Of a stretch of 64,000 nucleotides of DNA, positions 55,659 through 63,984 are shown in pieces. This DNA comes from an uncultured Oscillospiraceae bacterium. Its GTDB lineage: Bacteria > Bacillota > Clostridia > Oscillospirales > Ruminococcaceae. Position 1 is the first letter of the stretch, and each line of letters opens with the position of its first letter. The DNA is taken from positions 1-64,000 of the forward strand of contig UQBC01000011.1 in assembly GCA_900539195.1 (NCBI GenBank). Reading direction: 5' to 3'. The position numbers and the translations under genes are program-made. A model generated the notes under the pieces. The model was not told the origin of the DNA. It searched no databases and saw nothing but the letters and a program-made list of their open reading frames with translations.

Positions 55659-57671
55659 ATGCAGTCATTTAAAATCAAAACGACTTTACGCATACTTACT
55701 ACCGCATTTGCGGTTATACCGATGCTGATAGTCGGCATTGTCGGATATTTCAGCATGACGGGCTTTGCCGCAAATTCGGTTAGCCAGTTTGCAAGAGCGG
55801 CAGGCGCAGCGCAAAAGGAGATAATAAACCAGTATCTCAACGAATGTATATCCGATGTTGTTTACCTTTCGTTCAGCAATTCGGCGGGCACTCTTGCACA
55901 GAGCGGCCAGGGAGACGACGCAAAGTCAAATCTGTCGTTGCTTTCGGAGAATATCGAAACCAGAAACAGCGGTTTCAAGAACGTAGTCATCACAGATACT
56001 TCCGGTAATATAGTGTATGAATATGACGACGTACAGGGCATGAAGGAAAGCTTCTTCGGTTTTGAAGAGATTGAGGATCTTCCGGAGGGAAATGTAAAAA
56101 TATCCAATATCTATATGAACAACGAAGATTACGGTACAGACGTGTTTTTTGTTGCAAAAAGTATAGACAAGGACGGTCTTAATATCAAAGACGGTTATGC
56201 GATTGAAGTCATTGACTTGAGCCACCTGACTGAAATACTTTCACATTCCACATACGGCGAAGGAAAGGGATATCTTACAGTATCCGACAGTAACGGCTGT
56301 GTACTTAATTACAACGGAACCACAGTACAGAAAATCGACGATATTTCAGACAGCGGTATGTGTGATATCTACAGATCAATGATCAAGCCCGTAAAGAAGG
56401 ACGAAAACATTGATTACAATGCAGGTTCGTCGCTTGGCTGCTATAACTATTTCTCAGGTCCGACAACCGCCGGCTGGAAGTGGGTCAGTGTATATCCCGG
56501 TAATGTGTCAATGTCTCAGATAATGGTACCGGTTGCGATATCTGTAGGTTCGATGGCGTTACTTGCCATTATATGCGCTTTGCTCGGTATACTCATTACC
56601 AAGTCTATAGTAAACCCGATGAACAAGATGGTTGCCGTTGCGCGTGAGATTCAGGAAGGCGACCGTGAAAAGCGTCTTGAAATTAAGGCTCACAACGAGT
56701 TCAAGGATATTTCCGAGCTGTTCAATAATATGCTTGATGACGTAAGCATGTCGGAAGAATTACACAGAACAATATCAGACATTTCGGACAATATGCTGTT
56801 TGAGTGGGATTTCCACAAGGAGTCGATGTATATCTCAGATAACTTCAGAGAGAAGTTCGATATCGACCCGAAGGAAGCACAACTTGCAAACGGTAAGTTC
56901 CTTGATAAGCTTATGAGCGAGGAGTACGCAGAGATTTACAAGCGTGATATCAGCGTCCTGCTCAAGAACAGAACAGGTCACAGCGGTGAATACCAGATTA
57001 CCACCAAGAACGGCAGTCTGCTTTGGTTCTCGGTGCGTGCGCTCTGCGTTACCGATCGTCTTGGCGAACCGCTCCGTGTTATCGGTGTCGTAACTGATAT
57101 AGACAGCGAAAAGAAGCTTGAACTTCAGCTTTCCGAGCGTGCAAGTTATGATTTCTTGTCACAGCTTTACAACAGAAGTACATTTGAGCGTGAGCTCAAG
57201 AGTGAGATTGAGCGTAGCGCACACGCAAAGGTTGCGGTACTCTTTATAGATGTAGACGACTTCAAGTTTATCAACGACCGTTTCGGACACTCGGTAGGCG
57301 ACGAAGTTATCAAGTATGTTGCCGGCTGTATCAAACAGCGTGTAAAGGGTAGCGGATTTGCCGGACGTTTCGGCGGCGATGAGTTTGTACTCTGTATTAC
57401 CGATCCCAAGCAGATAGAAGAAATCGAAAGCCTGTCGCTTGACCTTATTGATGAGCTTTATGAAGGCTATCATTCAGAGCTTGCCAATGTTTCGATAAAT
57501 GTCAAGGCAAGTATCGGTATTGCATTCTTCCCCGAACATGGCGATGACAGCGACAAGATTGTTGCGGCTGCCGATGAAGCTATGTACTTCGTAAAGAAGA
57601 ACGGTAAGGCAAACTACCACATTTATCAGCCCGAAGATTCACAGATTGCGGATCTTCAGCACACTCTGTAA
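55659..57671 (+). CDS. Membrane diguanylate cyclase (sensor, HAMP, PAS, GGDEF)
   Basis: 670 residues. Membrane helix 1 (about 15-35), an extracellular sensor of roughly 250 residues (dCache-like), helix 2 (about 288-315), a HAMP segment (NPMNKMVAVAREIQEG), a PAS domain (about 365-495), and a GGDEF domain with the catalytic GGDEF at 572-576 and the nearby GHSVGDEVI. The product inhibition site RxxD is missing: the matching positions read K-G-S-G. The enzyme should make c-di-GMP without that feedback. ATG 55659 follows GGAGG. It probably shares a transcript with the PilZ gene. Confidence 0.93.
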   Translation: MQSFKIKTTLRILTTAFAVIPMLIVGIVGYFSMTGFAANSVSQFARAAGAAQKEIINQYLNECISDVVYLSFSNSAGTLAQSGQGDDAKSNLSLLSENIETRNSGFKNVVITDTSGNIVYEYDDVQGMKESFFGFEEIEDLPEGNVKISNIYMNNEDYGTDVFFVAKSIDKDGLNIKDGYAIEVIDLSHLTEILSHSTYGEGKGYLTVSDSNGCVLNYNGTTVQKIDDISDSGMCDIYRSMIKPVKKDENIDYNAGSSLGCYNYFSGPTTAGWKWVSVYPGNVSMSQIMVPVAISVGSMALLAIICALLGILITKSIVNPMNKMVAVAREIQEGDREKRLEIKAHNEFKDISELFNNMLDDVSMSEELHRTISDISDNMLFEWDFHKESMYISDNFREKFDIDPKEAQLANGKFLDKLMSEEYAEIYKRDISVLLKNRTGHSGEYQITTKNGSLLWFSVRALCVTDRLGEPLRVIGVVTDIDSEKKLELQLSERASYDFLSQLYNRSTFERELKSEIERSAHAKVAVLFIDVDDFKFINDRFGHSVGDEVIKYVAGCIKQRVKGSGFAGRFGGDEFVLCITDPKQIEEIESLSLDLIDELYEGYHSELANVSINVKASIGIAFFPEHGDDSDKIVAAADEAMYFVKKNGKANYHIYQPEDSQIADLQHTL

Positions 57672-57685
57672 TTAAATCAAATATT

Positions 57686-57720
57686 CATACCCGCTTTTTT
57701 GGCGGGTATGACTGTTTTTA
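57686..57720 (+). terminator. Terminator after the diguanylate cyclase gene
   Basis: CATACCCGC (57686-57694) and GCGGGTATG (57702-57710) around a T-rich loop, then TGTTTTTA. Confidence 0.8.
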
Positions 57721-57780
57721 TATGTAAATAATTTGAAATACAAAAATTTAACCGGATAAATCAAAGAGAGGATATACCGT

Positions 57781-58596
57781 ATGGCAGTCGTTATAGCTAT
57801 AACAAATCAGAAAGGCGGAGTTGGCAAGACTACGACCTGTTCCGCATTCTGCGGAGGTCTTACCGAAAGCGGGAAAAACGTTCTTGCAATAGACCTTGAC
57901 CCGCAGGGAAACCTGAGCTTCAGCTTAGGCGCCGACTCAGAGGAAAGTTATACCATGTATGATGTTTTCAAGGGCAACTGTACCGTTAAGGAAGCAATAC
58001 AGAGTACTGACAACTGCGATGTTATACCTGCGAATATTCTGCTGTCGGGCTGTGAACTGGAACTTACCGGTGTAGGGCGTGAATACATTCTCAGAGAGGC
58101 TCTGACAGATGTAATGGATGACTATGATTACATAATGATAGACACCCCTCCTGCGCTGTCTATCCTTACTATAAACGCATATACGGCGGCTGACAAGCTT
58201 ATTATTCCGATGATAGCGGAAATTCTGAGCCTGCAGGGTATAGCTCAGCTTAAAGAAACGATTTTTGCGGTAAAGAAGTATTACAACAAAGACCTTGAGA
58301 TTACCGGAATATTGCTTAATAAATACAATCCCCGCCTTGTTCTGACAAAGGAAGTCGAAGAGCTTGCAGGAATGATAGCCGAACAGCTCGGCACGAAGAT
58401 ACTCAGCTCAAGGATAAGCACAAACGTTTCCCTTGCAGAAGCTCCTGCACACGGAATATCAATAATGGAGTATGCTCCCCGTTCCAAAGCTACAGCCGAG
58501 TACAGAAAACTCATTAACGAAGCGACCGGTGTACCAATGAAAAATACGCATAAAAAAGACGCTAAACGACTAGCAAGACGTCCCGTTAAAAAATAA
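57781..58596 (+). CDS. ParA/Soj-type ATPase
   Basis: 271 residues. The deviant Walker A KGGVGKTT (residues 11-18, with signature Lys11 and Lys16), IDLDPQGNLS as Walker A', and IDTPPALSILT as Walker B define the ParA/MinD family. Lack of an N-terminal HTH places it with Soj-like and orphan positioning ATPases. The C-terminal 20 residues are very basic (KKDAKRLARRPVKK), which could help non-specific DNA binding. No parB or parS lies next to it; the partner is a ComFB-like protein starting 18 bases on. It may place a cell-pole or motility structure. ATG 57781 has AGAGAGG upstream. Confidence 0.88.
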   Translation: MAVVIAITNQKGGVGKTTTCSAFCGGLTESGKNVLAIDLDPQGNLSFSLGADSEESYTMYDVFKGNCTVKEAIQSTDNCDVIPANILLSGCELELTGVGREYILREALTDVMDDYDYIMIDTPPALSILTINAYTAADKLIIPMIAEILSLQGIAQLKETIFAVKKYYNKDLEITGILLNKYNPRLVLTKEVEELAGMIAEQLGTKILSSRISTNVSLAEAPAHGISIMEYAPRSKATAEYRKLINEATGVPMKNTHKKDAKRLARRPVKK

Positions 58597-58614
58597 CGAA
58601 AGGAGCATCGCCTG

Positions 58615-59178
58615 ATGGCAGAAGAATATAAGTCAAGCAAGACAAAACAGGTAATGAATCTGATAAACGCAAAACCGTCCGGCGTCAATCCGTTCTTACC
58701 GCCTGCTGAGCAGGAAAAAGAGAAGAAAGCAAGGACAGAAACCACGGTAGAGGATAAGCTCTTTAAATATACGCAGTCAAAGCGAGGCGCTTCCGCGCCG
58801 AAACAGCCGCACACGACCAGGCATAACCCTATGTTGCACATTCCGGAAGAATGGGAAGAGTTATCGCAGACGCAGGATAAAACGTCCGTAAAGGCTGTAG
58901 CGCATCGCACAGGGCAGATTACCATTGACATCAACCGAATCATAATAGATGAAATTCTCGATGATGCGCTTATGCGTTTCAATACCTGCCATTGTGAGAA
59001 ATGTAAGAAGATAATTACCGAAAAGGTACTTGAGCAGGTTCCCGTAAAAATAGTAACGGTAACGCAGGACGAAGAACAGTCCGTTGTCGACAGCTATTGC
59101 AGTTATGCCAGAAAGGATATTTATTCTGCAATAGTAAAAGTAGTGCTTGCAAATAAACGTAAACCGTTCCACAACTGA
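58615..59178 (+). CDS. ComFB-domain protein, probable partner of the ParA-like ATPase
   Basis: 187 residues. The N-terminal 110 are disordered and basic, with short conserved-looking words (KQVMNLINAK, VNPFLPP). The C-terminal 75 look like a ComFB domain: DEILDDALMRFNTCHCEKC (Cys125, Cys127, Cys130 in the CxCxxC pattern), then VLEQVPVKIV and a helix with DIYSAIVKVVL. ComFB was named in Bacillus competence, and cyanobacterial members have been reported as cyclic dinucleotide receptors. Assignment was made by eye. It begins 18 bases after the ATPase gene with AAAGGAG upstream, implying a functional pair. Confidence 0.72.
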   Translation: MAEEYKSSKTKQVMNLINAKPSGVNPFLPPAEQEKEKKARTETTVEDKLFKYTQSKRGASAPKQPHTTRHNPMLHIPEEWEELSQTQDKTSVKAVAHRTGQITIDINRIIIDEILDDALMRFNTCHCEKCKKIITEKVLEQVPVKIVTVTQDEEQSVVDSYCSYARKDIYSAIVKVVLANKRKPFHN

Positions 59179-59184
59179 TAGTTT

Positions 59185-59216
59185 AACAGCCACAGCAAAT
59201 TGCTGTGGCTGTTATT
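59185..59216 (+). terminator. Terminator after the ComFB-like gene
   Basis: AACAGCCACAGCAA pairs with TTGCTGTGGCTGTT across a one-base centre, followed by ATTTTAT. Confidence 0.75.
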
Positions 59217-59243
59217 TTATATTCAGTGCGTTATAATGCAAAA

Positions 59244-59267
59244 ACCCCTCCGCTGTGGCGGAGGGGT
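59244..59267 (-). terminator. Terminator of the SPDTG surface protein gene
   Basis: ACCCCTCCGC and GCGGAGGGGT with a four-base loop; on the minus strand TTTT follows. A perfect ten-pair stem 38 bases past the stop codon. Confidence 0.9.
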
Positions 59268-59304
59268 CGATATGCTCTTTAATTCAAAGCATTAATCAGT
59301 CAGA

Positions 59305-60498
59305 TTACTTGCTTCTCTTCTTAAGAACAACGCCTGCTGTAGCAACTGCTGCTGCTGCGAGAGCTGCAGGAACAACTGCAACTGCAACACCTGTGTCAGG
59401 GCTTACAGGCTTGTCAGGATCTTTAGGTGTTTCGCCTGAAGACTCACCGGGTTTAACGGGCTCGGGAACGTCGCCTGAAGATTCACCGGGGTTAACGGGC
59501 TCGTCGGGCTCTTCGGGAGTGCTGTTATCTACAACGATCTTAACGCTGTCGATAGCGATTGTAGGAATGTCTGTTGCATCTTCTTCAGCTGCGAGGTCTG
59601 TGCAAACTGCGATGAATTCAGCTGCATCGATCTTGTTAGCAAAAGTAAGTTCAACTTCGTATGTGCCGTTGCCTGTTACGTCAACAACTGTACCTTCTGC
59701 GTTAGCGTTACCTGTGTTGCCTTCGCCCCAGTACTGTACGCCCCAGCTCTTATCTGCAAATGAGATCCAAGCCTTGAAAGGAGTTGTGAAGTTAGATACT
59801 GTGAACTGTACCTTAACCTTTGTTGCACCTGCGAAATCAGCCTTTTCAGCGATTACGTCAGCGTCGTCGCCTGTCCAAGCATTGATGATGTTTGTACGAA
59901 CAAGACCGTTGTCAACTACTGTACGACCTGCGTTCTTGATAGCAACGTCAACTGTTTCTTCTACATCTTCAGATGTACCGGGTGTTACATCATCAGAAGC
60001 AACGGGAAGCTTTTCGCCATCCTTGTTAAGGAAGTCGACGCTTGAGTAAGCGATATCGCCGCCCCACCACTGTGAAAGGGCGATCTGACCGTATGTGCCT
60101 TCAGCACCTGAGATATCCTCAGCTGTGAAGAAAGGCTTTTCTTCCATTCTTGTGATAGAGTTTGTTTTAGTATCCAACAGAATGTCGTGCGCCTCAGGCT
60201 TCTCGGATGTGTCACAGCCGTTGCACCACTGGAGCTGGTTCCAGTTGTTAGATGCTGTGCTGAAGATGAATCCTCCGCCTGCACCCTGTGATAATACATC
60301 AGCTGATGCGTCTGTAAAGTTGATTCTTACACCGTATACATCGTTGATGTCTACGCCTTCGGGAAGGATGTCGGCTACGTTAAGTATGACGTTACCGTCT
60401 TTGTTGGCACCGTCCCAAGCTGCGAATGCGCTTACTGCAAGTGAAGAAACTGCAACTGCAGCTGCAGCAACACTTGCTAAAGTTCTTGTAAACTTCAT
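59305..60498 (-). CDS. Sortase-anchored (SPDTG) surface protein with two carbohydrate-binding-like domains
   Basis: 397 residues. Signal peptide (1-26, ending SAFA). Two beta domains follow: about 28-165 with several Trp and Cys (WCNGCD, QWWGGDIAY), and about 178-320 (ISFADKSWGVQYWGEG). Both look like carbohydrate-binding modules, but no exact family can be named. A Pro/Glu/Ser linker (about 325-365) with two GESSG repeats leads to SPDTG (366-370), a hydrophobic helix and a KKRSK tail, the pattern of a sortase signal with Ser for Leu. It is probably attached to the wall and binds plant polysaccharide, in line with the two GH5 enzymes. ATG 60498 follows GGAGG. Confidence 0.78.
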   Translation of the reverse strand: MKFTRTLASVAAAAVAVSSLAVSAFAAWDGANKDGNVILNVADILPEGVDINDVYGVRINFTDASADVLSQGAGGGFIFSTASNNWNQLQWCNGCDTSEKPEAHDILLDTKTNSITRMEEKPFFTAEDISGAEGTYGQIALSQWWGGDIAYSSVDFLNKDGEKLPVASDDVTPGTSEDVEETVDVAIKNAGRTVVDNGLVRTNIINAWTGDDADVIAEKADFAGATKVKVQFTVSNFTTPFKAWISFADKSWGVQYWGEGNTGNANAEGTVVDVTGNGTYEVELTFANKIDAAEFIAVCTDLAAEEDATDIPTIAIDSVKIVVDNSTPEEPDEPVNPGESSGDVPEPVKPGESSGETPKDPDKPVSPDTGVAVAVVPAALAAAAVATAGVVLKKRSK

Positions 60499-60544
60499 TG
60501 GTTTTGTCCTCCATAAAAATATTTTAGCTGTTTAGCTAGTATTT

Positions 60545-60573
60545 ATCATACTATATCCCTGCAAGCTTTTCAA
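60545..60573 (-). promoter_or_regulatory. Promoter of the SPDTG surface protein gene
   Basis: On the minus strand TTGAAA (60568-60573), 17 bases, TATGAT (60545-60550). The sequence upstream of it (60574-60725) is A/T-rich and shows no recognised element. Confidence 0.6.
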
Positions 60574-60725
60574 TTGGCAAATTGCACAAAAATTGCAAGC
60601 CGTTTTGTAGATTTTATCCACCATAACGATAAAACTGTTAAATTAATTACAATTTGCTAATAATGTTATCAAAGCGGAATAGCAGTATCCGACCGGTTTT
60701 TTGCATATATCCGGCATTGTTTTGC

Positions 60726-60754
60726 TTGACTAACTGCGTGGGATAAGGTACAAT
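60726..60754 (+). promoter_or_regulatory. Promoter of the ECF sigma gene
   Basis: TTGACT (60726-60731), 17 bases, TACAAT (60749-60754). The leader of about 195 bases ends with GAGGTGAG before the ATG. Confidence 0.6.
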
Positions 60755-60954
60755 ATAATTGAATAAATATGCTGACAGCTATACGCACATCTATATGTAA
60801 GCACCGTTTTGCGTACATATCCGATATGTTGTGATACTGCACAAAAACCGTATGAAAGATTTTACTTATCCGATACACAGAATTTTCATCAGGAGTGAAA
60901 CTTTTTCGGAAAATCCGCCTACTACAAAGTAGGTGACGTAAGCGAGGTGAGCCA

Positions 60955-61497
60955 ATGGGCAACAGCGGTCACGAAGAATATTTCAACCGTATATATGACG
61001 AAACCTGCAAGTCGGTTTCAAGGTTCGTAGTCAGCAAATGCGGAAATATGGACGATGCGGAAGATATTATTCAGAATGTATACACCCGCTTCTTCAAGCG
61101 TATAAGCGAGAAGGGTCACGAAGATATTGAAAGCCCGGAGGCTTTCCTTATAAATATTGCAAAGTTTGAATGCCGCACATACTTCTCCGGCAGAAAGAAA
61201 AATGATAAGGTTTCATCTTTTTCCGATTATACCGAAGAAGAGATGGTGGCAATAGAGAGCGAAATGTCAAAGCCTCAGCCAAGGCTTGAGGACGTTATAA
61301 GCAACAAGATAGTTGCAAAACAGATATTTGATGACATAATGAAGACCGATGAACTGACAGGTCAGATATTCTATCTTCATTTTGCGTGCGATATGAAGCT
61401 TGAAGATGTTGCTAAGGCACTTGATGTAAAGCTTTCAACAGTCAAGAACAAGCTTTACCGCACAATAGAAAAACAAAAGAAAAAATTTAAACTGTGA
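60955..61497 (+). CDS. ECF-type RNA polymerase sigma factor
   Basis: 180 residues. Region 2 (FNRIYDETCKSVSRFVVSKCGNMDDAEDIIQNVYTRFFKRI) and region 4 (TGQIFYLHFACDMKLEDVAKALDVKLSTVKNKLYRTIEK) are clear, with no region 3, as in extracytoplasmic-function sigma factors. It should switch on a small regulon in response to a signal passed by the membrane protein encoded 21 bases downstream. The ATG at 60955 has GAGGTGAG upstream. Its own promoter does not look different from a sigma-A promoter, so no autoregulation is evident. Confidence 0.92.
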   Translation: MGNSGHEEYFNRIYDETCKSVSRFVVSKCGNMDDAEDIIQNVYTRFFKRISEKGHEDIESPEAFLINIAKFECRTYFSGRKKNDKVSSFSDYTEEEMVAIESEMSKPQPRLEDVISNKIVAKQIFDDIMKTDELTGQIFYLHFACDMKLEDVAKALDVKLSTVKNKLYRTIEKQKKKFKL

Positions 61498-61518
61498 CTT
61501 ACGGAAGGGGGCTTTCAA

Positions 61519-62196
61519 ATGAATACAAACGAGTTCTATAAAGAGCTTATGAGCGAGTATTCTTTTGACCATGATAAAATAAAAAAAGCCGCTATGGGTA
61601 AGTCGGTAAGCAGAAAAACAAGCAGACTTAAGGCGGCATGGATTTCGGCGGCAGGTGCCGCTGCGGCAATTGCCATTACATTCGGCAGTGTTGCGCTTCT
61701 CAATACAGGTAGTCCTGTGAGCGTTGCTCCCACGACCTCGATCAGTGCGGAAGATCGCTTTAAAATGGCAATGGAAGCTTATAACAAGGCTGATGAAAAT
61801 ACCGAGGATGTTTTCCTCTATGTTACATTCAAGGAAAACGAAACGCCTGAGGATATGCAGAAGATACTTGCAAAGGCTGATAACAAGGGTAATATCCGTG
61901 TTACGAAAGTTTACCTTTCTGACGGCTCGTCAGTGAGCGGAAGTGAAAACATTGCTTCTCTTTTTGACGCCAATGAGAAAAGCATAACAGCCGTAAAGGT
62001 TTACTGCCCCGGAAACTTTCTGAAACGTCTTACCGCACTTGACGGTGTTTACCTTGTGGAAACAGAAGACACATTCAAGGAAAATGATTTCTCTGCTATC
62101 GATACAAGTAGCGATTACGACAACTATCCCGATTACAGCACAGGCGACAACACAGTAACGCCTGCGCCCGGAGATTCAACAAACCCTCAGGAATAA
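61519..62196 (+). CDS. Probable membrane anti-sigma partner of the ECF factor
   Basis: 225 residues. A short cytoplasmic N terminus (MNTNEFYKELMSEYSFDHDKIKKAAMG), a basic stretch, one membrane helix (about 38-62), and an extracellular part of 160 residues ending in a disordered Asp/Tyr/Pro-rich tail. No zinc anti-sigma motif (HxxxCxxC) is present. Position directly behind an ECF sigma gene and the single-helix layout suggest an anti-sigma factor; sequence alone does not prove it. AAGGGGG lies upstream of the ATG. Confidence 0.65.
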   Translation: MNTNEFYKELMSEYSFDHDKIKKAAMGKSVSRKTSRLKAAWISAAGAAAAIAITFGSVALLNTGSPVSVAPTTSISAEDRFKMAMEAYNKADENTEDVFLYVTFKENETPEDMQKILAKADNKGNIRVTKVYLSDGSSVSGSENIASLFDANEKSITAVKVYCPGNFLKRLTALDGVYLVETEDTFKENDFSAIDTSSDYDNYPDYSTGDNTVTPAPGDSTNPQE

Positions 62197-62220
62197 TCTC
62201 TTTATATATTTAAATAGTAT

Positions 62221-62259
62221 ACCGCCTTCAGGAGCGACAGTTCCGGAAGGCGGTTTTTA
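62221..62259 (+). terminator. Terminator of the ECF sigma operon
   Basis: ACCGCCTTC (62221-62229) and GAAGGCGGT (62246-62254) with T5 following. Confidence 0.85.
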
Positions 62260-62330
62260 ATATGCCGCTCTATCTTTGAAATAGCTGTGTAATCGTTTTA
62301 ACAAAATTTCGTGACAGTCCCGAAATGCTA

Positions 62331-62359
62331 TTGACTTTTCTTGTGAAAACCATTACAAT
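62331..62359 (+). promoter_or_regulatory. Promoter of the second GH5 gene
   Basis: TTGACT (62331-62336), 17 bases, TACAAT (62354-62359). The boxes are the same as at the ECF sigma promoter, TTGACT/TACAAT. Confidence 0.65.
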
Positions 62360-62426
62360 ATGATTAAAACAACAAAACGACTTTTTGTTTCCCGAAAAAC
62401 GAAAAGCTGAGGAAAGAAAGGTATCT

Positions 62427-63890
62427 ATGAAGAAGAGAATACTTGCCGCTCTTATCAGCGGCATAATGGTTGTTACCGGTATTTCTGCGTGCTCAGGCGG
62501 GGCAAACTCGTCTGTTGACAGCAGTACTGCAACTACAACGACCTCCGTGCCAGCCACAACCAAGGCAGAAACCACGACCACTGCCACAACCAAGGCTGAA
62601 ACCACGACAACCAAGGCAGAAACAACGACCGTGACCACAACCACAACTACAACGACAACAACGAAGCCGGAAACCGTTGCAACCACAACGACCGCAACAA
62701 AGAAGCCGGAAACCACCACCGCAAAACCGGCAACAACCACAACAAAGAAGACCGAACCCGCACCTGACGAAACAAAAGGCGACTCTGTCAAGTTCTCACA
62801 GAACTTAATGCCCGGCTGGAACCTCGGCAACCAGCTGGAAGCAAATTCAGGCGGCACTCCGAGCGAAACCGCATGGGGCAACCCGACTATAACCGAAAAG
62901 CTTATAAAAAAAGTAAAGGCACAGGGCTTCAAGTCTATCCGTATCCCCGTATCATATCTTTCTAAGATAGGTGCAGGTCCCAACTACACGATCGACTCAA
63001 AGTGGCTCGACCGGGTACAGGAAGTAGTAGATATGTGCGTTGACAACGGACTTTACGCTATAATCAACATTCACGGCGACGGCTACTACACCGTAAAAGG
63101 CAGCTGGCTTCTCTGCGGCGAATCCGCTTCTGAGCAGAAGACTATAAAAGCAAAGTATGAAAAGGTATGGGAACAGATTGCAAAGCGTTTCAAGAACTAT
63201 GACGAACATCTCGTGTTCGAGTCAATGAACGAGGAATTTGACAATACATACGGCAATCCCAATCCCGAATACTACAACAACATCAATGCATACAATCAGA
63301 TTTTCGTTGATGCGGTAAGAAAAGCAGGCGGCAAGAACAACAGCCGTTATCTGCTTATCCCGGGCTGGAACACCGATATAAACTTTACAACCGGCGACTG
63401 CGATTCATATACAATGGAAGCAAAGTTCGTTATCCCGAATGACAGCAGGATAATGATTTCCGTTCACTACTACAGCCCGTGGGAATTCTGCGGAGAAGAA
63501 GGCTATGATACCTTCTATAAATGGGGCGACTCGGTCAAGAAATTCGTAAAGCCCAGACAGAGTGAATCGCTTGTAAACAGACAGTTCGATAAGCTCTACA
63601 ACGCATTTATCAAGAACGGTTACGGCGTTGTAATAGGCGAGTACGGCTCAATTGACAGGACCTCAAAGGATAAGAGCAATACAATATATCGTGCTTATTT
63701 CGCGGAGTATGTGAATTATGCCGCTCATCAGAGAAATATAGTTACTGTTTACTGGGATAACGGCTATAACGGTAAACACGGCTTCGGATTATTCGACCGC
63801 ACAAAGTGCACAGTAACACAGCCCGAGATAATCAAGGGTATTATAAACGGCGCAAAGGCTACCAAAGCCCCGAAAGCGCCTACGGAATAA
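62427..63890 (+). CDS. GH5 family endoglucanase-like lipoprotein with Thr-rich linker
   Basis: 487 residues. Lipobox ISAC (Cys22) anchors it to the outer membrane face. A long linker (about 30-120) is made of Thr runs with repeated KAETTT and KPETTT units and may be glycosylated. The GH5 domain starts with LMPGWNLGNQLEA; it has SIRIPVSYL, NIHGDGYY, the acid/base Glu in ESMNEEFD (about 268) and the nucleophile in VIGEYGS (about 405). It should hydrolyse cellulose or related beta-glucans. The linker extends the catalytic domain away from the wall. ATG 62427 follows AAAGG. No CBM or dockerin is attached. Confidence 0.93.
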   Translation: MKKRILAALISGIMVVTGISACSGGANSSVDSSTATTTTSVPATTKAETTTTATTKAETTTTKAETTTVTTTTTTTTTTKPETVATTTTATKKPETTTAKPATTTTKKTEPAPDETKGDSVKFSQNLMPGWNLGNQLEANSGGTPSETAWGNPTITEKLIKKVKAQGFKSIRIPVSYLSKIGAGPNYTIDSKWLDRVQEVVDMCVDNGLYAIINIHGDGYYTVKGSWLLCGESASEQKTIKAKYEKVWEQIAKRFKNYDEHLVFESMNEEFDNTYGNPNPEYYNNINAYNQIFVDAVRKAGGKNNSRYLLIPGWNTDINFTTGDCDSYTMEAKFVIPNDSRIMISVHYYSPWEFCGEEGYDTFYKWGDSVKKFVKPRQSESLVNRQFDKLYNAFIKNGYGVVIGEYGSIDRTSKDKSNTIYRAYFAEYVNYAAHQRNIVTVYWDNGYNGKHGFGLFDRTKCTVTQPEIIKGIINGAKATKAPKAPTE

Positions 63891-63928
63891 AACCGCATTC
63901 GGTGCAATAACTTTGTATATTTTTCCAC

Positions 63929-63957
63929 TTGCTTTTTCGGTGGAAATGTAGTATATT
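63929..63957 (+). promoter_or_regulatory. Possible promoter of the gene at the right edge
   Basis: TTGCTT (63929-63934), 17 bases, TATATT (63952-63957), 28 bases before the start codon. Confidence 0.5.
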
Positions 63958-63984
63958 AATCCTTACAGAAAGGAATGATATTTT

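Noticed and set aside
57781..58596. FlhG (MinD-like flagellar number regulator)
   Set aside because: The protein has the ParA Walker A and A' motifs and a basic C terminus, no MinD amphipathic tail or FlhG-type N-terminal motif, and no flhF next to it. A ParA-type call is safer.
59255..60049. Plus-strand ORF of 264 aa
   Set aside because: It runs antisense to the SPDTG surface protein, starts inside the terminator region of that gene, and has no protein family features.
62270..62983. Minus-strand ORF of 237 aa
   Set aside because: It is the shadow of the Thr-rich linker of the GH5 gene (Val runs opposite Thr codons) and has no ribosome site.
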